A stretch of DNA of 24,524 bases from Clostridia bacterium. GTDB lineage: Bacteria > Bacillota_A > Clostridia > Christensenellales > Aristaeellaceae. Where the stretch lies: assembly GCA_017530275.1 (NCBI GenBank), contig JAFXMP010000321.1:1-24524 (forward strand). The letters are read 5' to 3'. This document shows positions 7,913 through 16,843 of this stretch, piece by piece (positions within the stretch are counted from its first letter, which is position 1; the number at the start of each line of letters is the position of its first letter). A program made the translations under genes and the position numbers. A model generated the notes under the pieces. That model was not told the DNA's origin and searched no databases. It was given only the letters and a program-made list of their open reading frames with translations.

Positions 7913-10900
7913 TTATTCCGCTTCGCTTTCTTTCTTCCTTTTCACCAGGATGAAAAGGATCGCGCTGACCGCCGCCCCCATTCCCATGGCATACCAGAAA
8001 AGGGGTGCGGTATCCCCGGTATGGGGCACCTGCTTCACGGTCAGGGTGGCGGCGCGGCTGGTGGCGCTGTAGCCAGAAGCGTCGGTAACGGTGAGGCGGT
8101 ACTGATTCCCGCTCATCTCCTGGGTCACGGCTTTCAGGGTCAAGGTGTCGCTGTTTTCGCCGGGCAGATCCTCCCAGGAGCCCTGGGACGTTTTCACCTG
8201 CCACTGGTACTTGTAGGGCGCGCGTCCGCCGATCACGGCGGCATGGAAGGCGGCGGGAGAGCCTGCGGGGGCGTTCACATCGTCCGGCTGGGTCAGGAAA
8301 GAAAGCACGTCGGTATCCAGGAGGATCACGACGCTGTTGTCCACGTCGCCCACTTCCTTGTAATTCTTGCCGCTGATTTTCACCGTGACCTTGCTGGCGC
8401 TGCGCCCGTCGGTGAGCAGGGAGAGGGGCAAATCGAAGTTCCAGGTTTCCTTATCGCTGACTTCGTCTGGCAGGCTGTAGCGGAACACGGGCTCGGTTTC
8501 CTCATCCAGGAACGCTTCCATCACCACGGTGTTCGCGCTGCGGCTGTCGGCGCCGATGTGGGCCCAGTTGGTCACGGTCAGGGTTACCATGGGCTCACCG
8601 TTATTATCCCACCGCGTGGCCTGGATGCCCAGGTCGCGCACGCTGGTATCCAGCTGAATGCGGTCAAAGGTAAGGTCGGTCTTGTACATGGAGAAGTCTT
8701 CTTCCGCTTCCTCCGCGCCGTCTGCCGCCGCGAACAGCAGCATACCGCCGTCGTTTTCCTTCCGCACCGTGCCGTCCCGGCTGATGGAAATGACACTGCT
8801 CTGAGGCATTGCCGCAAACAGCAGCAGATTGGCGTCGGAAGCGCCGTTCACGTTGCTCTGGAAGGAGGAGTCCGTGGATACATAATACCGGTCTACCTCC
8901 AGATAAATTTCCTGCTTGCCCTCCCAGCCCTGGGGGATGAGCAGGGAGATATTAAAGGCTTTGAAGGTGCTCGGCATCAGCATATTGGGCTTCATTAAAT
9001 CTGTTTTTTCTTCCATGACTTTGGGCCCAGATGACCAGATCTCCTTGGTTTTTCCATACCGGTATTCCGCCCCGTCCACGTTCTTGGAGCTGGCTTCCAC
9101 CCGGGCCACAGCTTCGCCGGAGCGCTGCTCCGTCGCGCCGGTCAGCCCCTTGCTCAGCGTGACAGTGTTGTTGGCGGGGTTCAATATATCCAGGTGGATG
9201 GTTTCAAAGGCTTGGGCCTGCTTGCCGTCCGCCTCGTGATAAGCCACCAGGTCAAGGCCTGTCAGGGGCAGATTGCCGTTGTTGAACACAGTCAGCAGCA
9301 TATCGTCATAGCTGCCGGGATTGGCCAAGGTGTCCGTCAGCACGTTTCCGACCAGCTTCAGCCCCGGCACCAATTGGAAGGTAAACCCATACAGTTCTTT
9401 GCCATATATATCATTTCTGTGTACGAAATAATAGCTCTGCTTTTCGCTGACGATTTGGATATCATCCGGCGAGCCTTTATCCACGTCGGTTTTGATGGTG
9501 GCGAGCACGAAGGGCTCGCTGATCGCGTCAGCCGAGTCGTCATACCATATCGCGCGAATTTTGAACAGGTTGGACTTGCCATCCTCCGTCTGTCCCGCTG
9601 TTTCCAGCCACCAGAGGCATTCCCTGCCGTACAGCCTTGTCCAATGCAGATCGGCCCGGGGCATATCCATATCGTAATCCCGGATGTTCCAATAATAATA
9701 CCCATATTGAGGATATTCCTCTGTGATTTGGCAGCTCATCAGGCGATAGTTCATTCCATCCTCCGTCTGCTGGAGGAAGAAGATAAAAGGCTTTAACGCC
9801 GACGGATCACGAGACGCCATGGAGACGACGCGGTTGGCGACGGTCATTCCGGCGGCCATTCCGCCTGTGGTGGACATCCCCGGCCAGTTGCCTACGGCGT
9901 TGACATTCACATATCCGAAATTCAGATCGCACAGATCATCCGACGAGCCGTTGCTTTTCGTCAGGGAAAAACGCATGAAGGAATCTTCGTCCAGACGGCC
10001 GTGATTTGGCTCAAAATACTGGTAATCAACATACTGGTTTTCCCCCGTGAGCCTGGGTCTGTTTCTTTGCGATTGCGACAGTCGCTTTGCATAGTCATAC
10101 CGGGCGAAGATGACATCGCCAAAGAAGAAGCCGCTGACATTCCCTCTGCTTGGCACATCCTGGGCATTTACGACCACGGAATACTCGTACAGCAGCGCGT
10201 AATCGTCGCCATATCGCTTGCGCAGCATACCCATAATGCGGGGCTTTTCGCATGCCTGGTGGTTCTGGCCATCCTCCAGGGGATAGCACATGGCCAGGTA
10301 GTTGTTCGTGTCCTTTTCCTGAGGCAGAATCACATGCCTGAGGCTCTGGCCATCATAACAATAGCAGCTCACGTAAGCCCAGGTTTTGTCAGGCACTTTG
10401 ACAGTGCGCTTGCTGCCGTCGTCCAGGGTCTCTGTTTCCTCGTGATAATCCTTTGCCAGGATGCACACGGTAAACAGCGCGTCCGTCAGCTTACAGTCGC
10501 CCTGGCCTTCCACATAGGTGGTGATATTTTCGCCGGAAACGTCCGCCACCCAGTAGTCAAAGTCAATCACGTCATAGCCGTCGCCGGGCATAAAATGATC
10601 CTTCGCGTCGCCGGTCTGACCGTTCTGACAGTACAAAGGCTGATAAAAGAGATCCTGGGGCGGCTGGCCGATTTGAGCGGCGTATTTGACAGGTACGCTC
10701 ACCAAAAGGGAATGCTGGTACGGCGCGCTGCCATAGGGAGCAAAGCTGCTGTCGATATACAGCAGGACGGGTTCAGCCGCCGATGGGTCCCGATCCGTGA
10801 AATGGCTTTGGACGGCATTGCTTTCTAGGGTCCGCATGCTGACGATCGCCGCCTTGCCGATATGCGCGTTCTTCGTATCGATCAGAGCGCCTGGAATGAC

Positions 10901-13426
10901 CAGATCATTGTTCCCGGTATCCACCTGGCCGCCGCCCTCCTGGGGCCCGTTTTCCTCCGCAGCCTGGGCGGAAGCAAGAAGGGAAGCGATAAAGCGCTGC
11001 ACAGGGTTTGTTGGCCCATTGTCGCTGACCCGCTTCCGTTCGGGATACAGCATAAATTTAACCGGGGGATTGAGGATGGCATAGGTGGTCTTCGTCCAGA
11101 AAATTTCCAGGATCACGTCCACCGAGCCGCCCGCGTAAATTTCAAAGGTCCTTTTCGAGTCCGTGCGGCCGGCGAAATCAATGCTGCCGGTTTTAGCATA
11201 TTCATCGATGAGCTGATCCAGGTCAAAGTTTGCCCCTCCCCGGATCACAAATTCCAGGAAGCCCACGCCCCGGACGGACAGGCTGAGAACGCCTTTCATC
11301 CCCACGCAGGCCTCCACGCCGATTTCGATGCGGAGGATGATATTGAGCGCGCCTCTGGCATACTCAAATTTTTTGAATTCCGGGAAGGATGCTCCGGAAG
11401 GCCAATAGGTGTCCACCATGATGGCGACTTCCGGGAAGATGGTAAACGTGGCGGAAATATATGCGCCCAGCGAAGCCAGGGGCCATTGCAGGGTATAACT
11501 GCCCTTCAGGGTGGCGGTAAAGCCCGCGCCGCCCTTGCCGAAGATGCGCCCGTAATCATAGCCGTCCTCGGAATACTGCACCTGCACAAAGGCGAAAAAG
11601 CTGATGTCAAATGAAATCGCTCCCAGGGAGAGGGGTTTCCATTTACTGCGCCCCGCCCAGTCGCCGCCGTTTTTGGCCTTGGTTTCGGCCATGTAGCCTT
11701 GGCCTTTGGCCTCATTCGCGGCTTTGTCCAGGGCTTTCTGATCCTGCGTTTTCCAGTTCGCCGTCATTTTCTTGGTCATATCGCCCAGGATAGAGGTGCC
11801 CATGGTGAGCGCGCCGCTGCCGTTGATATCGAAATATCCCCGCAGCTGGTATTTTTCCGCCAACGGCAAATTGAGGCTGATGGTCATGCCGCCAAAGGGC
11901 TTTACCCAGCCGGATGGCAGCGTGATCTGGAAGCCGGGAGTCATCACAAACTTGGTGTTGGGGTCACCCAGGGGCTTTTTGAGCGTGCTGGCTTTCAGCA
12001 GCAGCTTCGCCTGATAGGTTTCCTTTTGCCCGTTATACGTGATTTCCGCGTACAGGTTGCCTTCCGCCGGGGCTTTCATGAGCCACTGGTCCTCGAAGGT
12101 AAAGCTCTGCTCGCCCTTTTTGCCGTTCGCTTCACCCACGGTCAGGGGATTATTCCCGCTCTTGTCGGTGAAATACACCTTTAAATGATAATCGGAAGGG
12201 CTTGACACCTTGAGTGCGATGGGCTGCTTGGTGTCGTTCAGCGGGCTGGTGATCAGGGCGTATTCCGAGGCGATCATATCATGATCCCAGAAGGACCAGG
12301 ACACCAGGTAGGGTTTGCCGTCGTCCTTGGTCATGGGCACGGTGAGGGCTTTGCCCTTTTTGATCCATACGCCGGGAATCTCCATGCGGCGGTAGCCGTC
12401 GGCGCTGACCTTCACATTCAGCAGGCTTTCCCCGTCCGTGTCGTTCTGGAAATTACGGATGGGAAACATCACGGCGCCAGTTCCGTCCGTGGTTTCTTCG
12501 TATTCTGTTTTCCCGGTTTCGTTCACGGTCACGGTGGCGCCGGCCACCTTCAAGCTGCCGTCCACCACGGAGATACCAAAGTTCTTATCGTCCAGAATTT
12601 TGACGGTCATTTTCTGGTCGCTGTCCGCCAGGGCGCTGCTGATGGGCGACAGCCGGGCCAGCCTGGTCATCACCGTTTGATCCGGGGCCACCCGCACCGC
12701 GCTGGCGGAGACGGTCATGGCGCGGGCAGCGAGCCCATCCCGACCGTTTATGGCATCCATTTCGTTCATGAGCCAATAAACGCTTTCTTCATGAGAAGCG
12801 TTCGGATTGGGTATATTGAGCAGCCGATCATAGCGGGTATACATTCTTTTCCAATCGGTCGTCCGGTCCACGGCTTCTTCCATCAGCTGCTTGAGTTCCT
12901 CCCATTTGGAGCGCATCTCAAAGGCGTAAATCACCTGATCCCTTTCGGACAGGCTTTCTTCGCCCTGGAAGGCGTCCGCCAGGTTGTAGATTTCGCCAGC
13001 CAGAATGGGCAGGCGATTGGCGAAATAGTTCACCTCGTCCTGCCATTCCTTGGCCAAGCTGTATTCTTCATACAGCATGTCGATGCCGCCGCCGCAGTTC
13101 TTTTTCAGCGTTTCATAATCCAGGGGATGATTTTCCATGATGTCGTACAGCGCCACGTCATAGTTTTCAAAGCTGTCCAGGATGTAGTTCAACTGATTTT
13201 TCTGAAAATCGTTGATCCAGCTTGTCAGCTGCAAGGCGGTCATGCTGTAATCGGGGGCCATGCCGCTGTGGTAGCCCGGCGCGTCGTCGGAAAGGCCCGT
13301 GATCGCCAGCGCGGCGGAAAGCTCCTGGGCCGTGGGGAACGGATTCACCGCTTCCGCGATCACGTTCAGGGGCATGGCCTGCCACAAAAAAACGCAGGCC
13401 AGCAGAGTAGAAATAAGTTTTTTCAT
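7913..13426 (-). CDS. Giant cell-wall-anchored surface protein (VPHTG anchor, Ig-like domain)
   Basis: 1837 residues from the ATG at 13424-13426, which has GGGAGGA about 7 bases upstream. The upstream extension of that frame runs through the sortase gene and is rejected. MKKLISTLLACVFLWQAMPLNVIAEA is a signal peptide. Then come a charged helical region (30-270), a carboxypeptidase-regulatory-like beta domain near 290-350 (VAGATVTVNETGKT, VSADGYRRMEIPG) and a long beta-rich middle. CARDB-like segments (DMLLTVFNNGNLPLTGLDLV; VTLTVTNWAHIG) and an Ig-like domain (about 1709-1798, YKYQWQ, YRLTVTDASG) follow. The end is a sorting signal: VPHTG at 1800-1804, a hydrophobic stretch and KRKK. The adjacent sortase probably anchors it to peptidoglycan. 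A ligand-binding or adhesive role is inferred only; no enzymatic motif was seen. Confidence 0.86.
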   Translation of the reverse strand: MKKLISTLLACVFLWQAMPLNVIAEAVNPFPTAQELSAALAITGLSDDAPGYHSGMAPDYSMTALQLTSWINDFQKNQLNYILDSFENYDVALYDIMENHPLDYETLKKNCGGGIDMLYEEYSLAKEWQDEVNYFANRLPILAGEIYNLADAFQGEESLSERDQVIYAFEMRSKWEELKQLMEEAVDRTTDWKRMYTRYDRLLNIPNPNASHEESVYWLMNEMDAINGRDGLAARAMTVSASAVRVAPDQTVMTRLARLSPISSALADSDQKMTVKILDDKNFGISVVDGSLKVAGATVTVNETGKTEYEETTDGTGAVMFPIRNFQNDTDGESLLNVKVSADGYRRMEIPGVWIKKGKALTVPMTKDDGKPYLVSWSFWDHDMIASEYALITSPLNDTKQPIALKVSSPSDYHLKVYFTDKSGNNPLTVGEANGKKGEQSFTFEDQWLMKAPAEGNLYAEITYNGQKETYQAKLLLKASTLKKPLGDPNTKFVMTPGFQITLPSGWVKPFGGMTISLNLPLAEKYQLRGYFDINGSGALTMGTSILGDMTKKMTANWKTQDQKALDKAANEAKGQGYMAETKAKNGGDWAGRSKWKPLSLGAISFDISFFAFVQVQYSEDGYDYGRIFGKGGAGFTATLKGSYTLQWPLASLGAYISATFTIFPEVAIMVDTYWPSGASFPEFKKFEYARGALNIILRIEIGVEACVGMKGVLSLSVRGVGFLEFVIRGGANFDLDQLIDEYAKTGSIDFAGRTDSKRTFEIYAGGSVDVILEIFWTKTTYAILNPPVKFMLYPERKRVSDNGPTNPVQRFIASLLASAQAAEENGPQEGGGQVDTGNNDLVIPGALIDTKNAHIGKAAIVSMRTLESNAVQSHFTDRDPSAAEPVLLYIDSSFAPYGSAPYQHSLLVSVPVKYAAQIGQPPQDLFYQPLYCQNGQTGDAKDHFMPGDGYDVIDFDYWVADVSGENITTYVEGQGDCKLTDALFTVCILAKDYHEETETLDDGSKRTVKVPDKTWAYVSCYCYDGQSLRHVILPQEKDTNNYLAMCYPLEDGQNHQACEKPRIMGMLRKRYGDDYALLYEYSVVVNAQDVPSRGNVSGFFFGDVIFARYDYAKRLSQSQRNRPRLTGENQYVDYQYFEPNHGRLDEDSFMRFSLTKSNGSSDDLCDLNFGYVNVNAVGNWPGMSTTGGMAAGMTVANRVVSMASRDPSALKPFIFFLQQTEDGMNYRLMSCQITEEYPQYGYYYWNIRDYDMDMPRADLHWTRLYGRECLWWLETAGQTEDGKSNLFKIRAIWYDDSADAISEPFVLATIKTDVDKGSPDDIQIVSEKQSYYFVHRNDIYGKELYGFTFQLVPGLKLVGNVLTDTLANPGSYDDMLLTVFNNGNLPLTGLDLVAYHEADGKQAQAFETIHLDILNPANNTVTLSKGLTGATEQRSGEAVARVEASSKNVDGAEYRYGKTKEIWSSGPKVMEEKTDLMKPNMLMPSTFKAFNISLLIPQGWEGKQEIYLEVDRYYVSTDSSFQSNVNGASDANLLLFAAMPQSSVISISRDGTVRKENDGGMLLFAAADGAEEAEEDFSMYKTDLTFDRIQLDTSVRDLGIQATRWDNNGEPMVTLTVTNWAHIGADSRSANTVVMEAFLDEETEPVFRYSLPDEVSDKETWNFDLPLSLLTDGRSASKVTVKISGKNYKEVGDVDNSVVILLDTDVLSFLTQPDDVNAPAGSPAAFHAAVIGGRAPYKYQWQVKTSQGSWEDLPGENSDTLTLKAVTQEMSGNQYRLTVTDASGYSATSRAATLTVKQVPHTGDTAPLFWYAMGMGAAVSAILFILVKRKKESEAE

Positions 13427-13457
13427 CGGTATTCCTCCCAGAAAAATGTGTCTATCG

Positions 13458-14390
13458 TTAACGCTTCCGAGCGTATGGAAAAAGGGAAGAAAGGGTCTGC
13501 TCCGTTTCTCCCTCCCGCAGGCGGCGCGCCGCCACGATGCGGCGGCTTTCTTCCGCGCCTTCGCAGGTGACGAGCAGGAGCAACTGATCGTCCGCCGAAA
13601 CCGGAATGGGAGAATAAAGCAGAGAATAAGCTTGCAGCTTTTGGATACAGTCAGCCCGCGCTTTTTCCTCCATGCCTGGAAGCTGCATAAACGGCGCATA
13701 ATGCTTCATCCCCTGCACCGTGTCCACGTCCGCGATGGCAAACACCGCATACTGACCATCCTCATAGAGCGAATTAAAATCAATCACCGCGTGACGGCGG
13801 TAATACCCCACGTCCTCATACAGCCGCAGGCTGCCGAACATGTCCCCGGTTTTCATGTTGTGGCCGAAGATGATATACGTGTCGGGCCGGGTTTTCAGGC
13901 TGATGCCCTCTTCCAGAAACAGCGCGCCGTTGGCGTTGTGATACCCAAGATAGTCCCGCCTGAGGTAATAGGTGTTGTCCCGCTGCACCACGGCCTGGGA
14001 AAGCTGGTCCGGAATGGACAGCCAGCCCACGATGTCCTTGTTCTGGCGCTGGAGCTTTTTGAGGGTAGGCGATACGGTCATGCTTGGGTTATTCGGCCAG
14101 TCGCTGATTTTCGGGGCTTCTGTGGGCGCGCCGTTCTCCGCGGATGCTTTGGAAAACGTCACTTCAAATTGCCGGAGGACAGGCCCGCGCGCTGCCGCTT
14201 GTTCGTCCGGACCGGCATAGAGCTCCTGAAAGGTCTGGCTGATCTGCGCGGAGCGGCGGGCGTTCACGGCATAACGAAGCAGGCCCGCCCCGCAACCAAG
14301 CAAAAGGCAAACACTCCCGGCCAGCATCCATTTTTGCCGGATGGAGATTCGCCTTCGCCGTTTCCGTTTGGTGTGCAGCCTGATTCGCAT
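13458..14390 (-). CDS. srtB: Class B sortase
   Basis: 310 residues. The ATG has AAAGGGG about 7 bases upstream. An Arg/Lys-rich cytoplasmic start and one membrane helix (about 22-40) precede the extracytoplasmic domain. Class B features appear in order: NKDIVGWLSIP (117-127), VVQRDNTYYLRRDYLGYHNANGAL, IIFGHNMKTGDMFGSL with catalytic H177, LLLVTCEG with nucleophile C276, and SRRIVAARR with the catalytic Arg near 284. Length fits the family. Sortases cut a C-terminal sorting signal and join the protein to peptidoglycan. The gene 31 bases downstream encodes a protein ending in VPHTG plus anchor, so a dedicated enzyme-substrate pair is likely. Typical Gram-positive SrtB enzymes use NPxTN-like signals; some clostridial class B enzymes use PxTG types, which fits better here. 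Confidence 0.93.
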   Translation of the reverse strand: MRIRLHTKRKRRRRISIRQKWMLAGSVCLLLGCGAGLLRYAVNARRSAQISQTFQELYAGPDEQAAARGPVLRQFEVTFSKASAENGAPTEAPKISDWPNNPSMTVSPTLKKLQRQNKDIVGWLSIPDQLSQAVVQRDNTYYLRRDYLGYHNANGALFLEEGISLKTRPDTYIIFGHNMKTGDMFGSLRLYEDVGYYRRHAVIDFNSLYEDGQYAVFAIADVDTVQGMKHYAPFMQLPGMEEKARADCIQKLQAYSLLYSPIPVSADDQLLLLVTCEGAEESRRIVAARRLREGETEQTLSSLFPYARKR

Positions 14391-14443
14391 GGCCCGTCCC
14401 CTTTATGTACGCAAATAACGCTTTCAAAAAGAAAGACAACTGA

Positions 14444-14519
14444 ATTGTAACATATTTTCCCTTATTCTGGAAGCAGCAAAATGCTGTATCTGGTCATTTA
14501 TTATCCGCAAATTATAACA
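14444..14519 (-). promoter_or_regulatory. Two candidate extended -10 promoters for the sortase operon
   Basis: Read on the - strand, TGTTATAAT (14511-14519) and TGTTACAAT (14444-14452) both match extended -10 elements (TGnTATAAT). They lie about 121 and 54 bases before the sortase start. Neither has a good TTGACA -35, which fits extended -10 usage. The surroundings are AT-rich. The rest of 14391-14608 shows no gene. Confidence 0.45.
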
Positions 14520-14608
14520 TTTTATTAAAATCTCTTGTTTCAGCTTGATAGAGGCCCAGGGCAATCGCTTACGAAAAAGCCCAGTTTTTAACAACAGACA
14601 AAGCATAA

Positions 14609-14626
14609 CCTGAATCCGTGAAACTC
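14609..14626 (+). repeat. IS left terminal inverted repeat
   Basis: CCTGAATCCGTGAAACTC; it is the exact reverse complement of 16242-16259. Confidence 0.93.
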
Positions 14627-14775
14627 GCACCTTGAAAACTTGCCAGGCACCTTGGAATCATTGGCGCCATGGCACATAATCAAGTACTGTAGAAATACAC
14701 CCAACAGGTGCTGAAGACATAGTGTTTTCAAGCCCTCCGTAGTATAATAGAAGCACAAGGAACGGAGGGATTCAC

Positions 14776-16123
14776 ATGTACAAACCGCGCATTGAAGTCG
14801 TCTTCGGAAACGAGAGGATCATCTCTCCCAGCGGACTGAATATCGTTGGTGCAATGCTTGGGAAAAAGTGACTTCAAGAAGCGGTGTGACCGTCGGAAGG
14901 TTGATCCGAAGCGTAGTCAGCCTCAGATTAAAGATGGTGATATCCTGCTGACATATATCGGCCTTCTGACATTGGGCAAGACAGCGTATGATTCCGTTCA
15001 TGAATTTGATGACGATCCGGACTATTTCCAGAATGCACTGGGAATCGCCAGGGAGATAATCATACGTCAGCGGATGGATGACATCGGCGATAGCTTGCGG
15101 GCCAATCTGCTGGATGCCAATGTGGATATGTTCGTTGCCCATAGCGTATCTCCCAGCGCATTACCGGGAGGAGAAGTTCCTGTTGACATGGATGTGACTC
15201 CTTTCGACAACTCCAAGACGATGAAGGAAGGTGTATCCCGGACATACAAGGGCTTTGACGGGTTTGCGCCAATGGTTGCCTATGTTGGTACGGAAGGCTT
15301 CATGGCAAACATCGAGCTTCGTGAAGGGAAGCAGCATTGTCAGGCCCATACCCCGGAATTCCTGAAAGAAACACTTTCTGTAGCACACCGCATGGCGCCA
15401 GATAAGCCGTTACTGATCCGGATGGATTCCGGCAATGATGCTGCTGAGAATCTGGGAATCCTGATAGAGGATGGTTCCTGGTTCATCGTCAAGCGGAATC
15501 CACGCAAGGAGTCCAAAGAAGGATGGCTGAACGAGCTGAAGGGCTGCTGTAAGGATATCCGCCATCCCCGTCCCGGAAAGGATGTTTATGTAGGAACAAC
15601 CTGGAAGGATGTCACCTACAAGAACAGTTCCGGGGAAACGAAGACGATGGGCATGCGGATCGTCTACGAAATCATTGAGCGTACCATTGACAAACACGGC
15701 CAGATCCTCATGATCCCGGATATTGAACTGAACATGTTCTGGACCAACCTTGGATGGTCCGATGATGACGTCATTGCTTCCTACCATGCGCACGGAGAAT
15801 GCGAACAGTACCACAGTGAACTGAAGACAGACATAGATGTGGAACGGCTTCCCTCTGGAAAGTTTGCTACCAATGCGCTTGTTCTGGAACTGGCGATGAT
15901 CGCCTTCAATCTGCTGAGAATGATTGGCCAGGAATCCCTCAAACACAAGCAGCCAACGAAGCGGAAGGTTCGCCGCCGGAGACTGCGGACAGTGATCGAG
16001 AATCTGATGCTCTGTGCCAGCCATTTCACGAAGCACGCACGCCGCATGATTATGGCTTTGGGATGCAGCAATACATGGCGTCATGCCTTTTGGGGTGTCT
16101 GGCAGCGGTTTGCCCTTACATAG
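14776..16123 (+). pseudogene. IS1380-family transposase, frameshifted near the N-terminus
   Basis: An ATG at 14776 with GGAGGG 7 bases upstream starts MYKPRIEVVFGNERIISPSG and reads to AMLGKK, then TGA at 14869-14871. The rest of the protein continues in the +1 frame as SDFKKRCDRRKV through to 16123. Removing one A from the run at 14863-14867 restores one protein of about 448 residues, a normal IS1380 length. The body shows IS1380/DDE features: VDMDVTPFDNSKT, YKGFDGFAPMVAYVG, LIRMDSGNDA, and the C-terminal YHAHGECEQYHSELK with FATNALVLELAMIAFNLLR. A TTG at 14846 could start the downstream frame alone but would drop the conserved start. It is either an inactivating slip or a programmed frameshift at AAG UGA C; the former is more likely. 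Confidence 0.85.
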
Positions 16124-16241
16124 TTCGGTGACAAGTGCAGAGTCATCGGGCGGGGCTTTGTTTGGGTTACCATTTTGGCGGCTTTTGCTGAATGGTCGTT
16201 GGAAATTGGTCTCGCAGTCTTCAGCAACTGGCCGCTGGAAT

Positions 16242-16259
16242 GAGTTTCACGGATTCAGG
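16242..16259 (-). repeat. IS right terminal inverted repeat
   Basis: GAGTTTCACGGATTCAGG; it is the exact reverse complement of 14609-14626 and defines the right end of the element. The 118 bases between the transposase stop and this repeat hold no gene. Confidence 0.93.
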
Positions 16260-16318
16260 AATTATTTAATATATTTTTAATTTTTTTGAAACAAATCAGG
16301 GCAAATCTGCCTATCCCG

Positions 16319-16360
16319 TGTTGCACTTCTGTTGCACTTCGTTTTGTATACTATTATATA
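16319..16360 (+). promoter_or_regulatory. Exporter-operon promoter with 11-bp tandem repeat
   Basis: TGTTGCACTTC occurs twice head to tail (16319-16329 and 16330-16340). The second copy contains a -35-like TTGCAC (16332-16337), and 17 bases later TATATA (16355-16360) is a plausible -10. It lies 54 bases before the first exporter gene. The repeat overlapping a -35 suggests an operator, but no regulator is identified. It does not resemble the two boxes downstream of the sigma gene. Confidence 0.5.
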
Positions 16361-16413
16361 GATTGACACTGGTGACAGGTACAAAGTTTCGATAAAAGTA
16401 AGGAGTTGACAGC

Positions 16414-16839
16414 ATGGCTGAACAAAAGAAAGTATCCGTATTTCGCAAAAAGACGCTGGATCGCATTTCCTCCCCGGAGCAATTGACGGATTATCTGCGC
16501 GTCACCAATCCGGGTATTTGGGTGATCCTTGCCGCTGTGATCGTGCTGCTGGCTGGCATTTTTGTCTGGTCCATGGTTGGCACCCTGGAAACCACGGCGG
16601 AAGCCCGGGTGATTATGGAAAACCATATCGCCCAGGTCGTGCCTGCCGGGGCGGAAAGCCTGAACGCGGGGATGACCCTGCGGGTCGCCGGACAGGAAAC
16701 GGTGATCCTGTCGGCGGAGACAGATGAATTCGGACGGCCCTTTGGCATGGCGGAGGTCAATCTGCCGGATGGGGCTTACGATGGCGTCGTGGTCACGGAG
16801 GCCGTGCATCCCATCCAGTTTTTACTGACGAGCAGGTGA
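16414..16839 (+). CDS. Short NHLP/NHLM-type secretion (membrane-fusion-like) protein
   Basis: 141 residues; AAGGAG lies 8 bases before the ATG. The N-terminus FRKKTLDRISSPEQLTDYLRVT is the hallmark start of NHLP/NHLM bacteriocin-system secretion proteins. One membrane helix follows (WVILAAVIVLLAGIFVWSMVG, about 35-55), then an extracytoplasmic beta-rich part of about 85 residues (ENHIAQVVPAGAESLNAGMTLRVAG). Standard HlyD-like members have a long coiled coil and lipoyl domain, which are absent here. The stop is followed after 4 bases by the transporter start, so truncation by frameshift is unlikely and the short form looks genuine. It probably docks on the two ABC transporters to export a cleaved peptide. 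Confidence 0.8.
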   Translation: MAEQKKVSVFRKKTLDRISSPEQLTDYLRVTNPGIWVILAAVIVLLAGIFVWSMVGTLETTAEARVIMENHIAQVVPAGAESLNAGMTLRVAGQETVILSAETDEFGRPFGMAEVNLPDGAYDGVVVTEAVHPIQFLLTSR

Positions 16840-16843
16840 TCGC

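Larger units (their letters stand above)
14609..16259 (+). mobile_element. IS1380-family insertion sequence (1651 bp)
   Basis: The element is bounded by perfect 18-bp inverted repeats, contains one DDE transposase gene (frameshifted) and has the usual size of the family. Subterminal copies of GCACCTTG occur at 14627-14634 and 14647-14654. A TATAAT at 14743-14748 is a candidate transposase promoter, although no good -35 is seen. Flanks are AT-rich (ATAA on the left, AATT on the right) and do not form a clear target duplication. It sits between the divergent sortase and exporter operons and interrupts no gene I can see. Confidence 0.9.

Noticed and set aside
12281..13570. Open frame of 429 codons on the + strand opposite the surface-protein gene
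   Set aside because: His/Gly-rich low-complexity product; the - strand encodes a signal peptide and ordered domains.
13427..13699. N-terminal extension of the giant surface protein
   Set aside because: It overlaps the sortase coding region, lacks a ribosome binding site and would bury the signal peptide; GGGAGGA supports the start at 13426.
14424..14630. 68-codon - strand frame in the sortase upstream region
   Set aside because: It runs into the IS left end, has no ribosome binding site or domain, and covers the candidate promoters.
14600..16270. Target-site duplication of the IS1380-type element
   Set aside because: The adjacent bases (ATAA and AATT) do not form a direct repeat.
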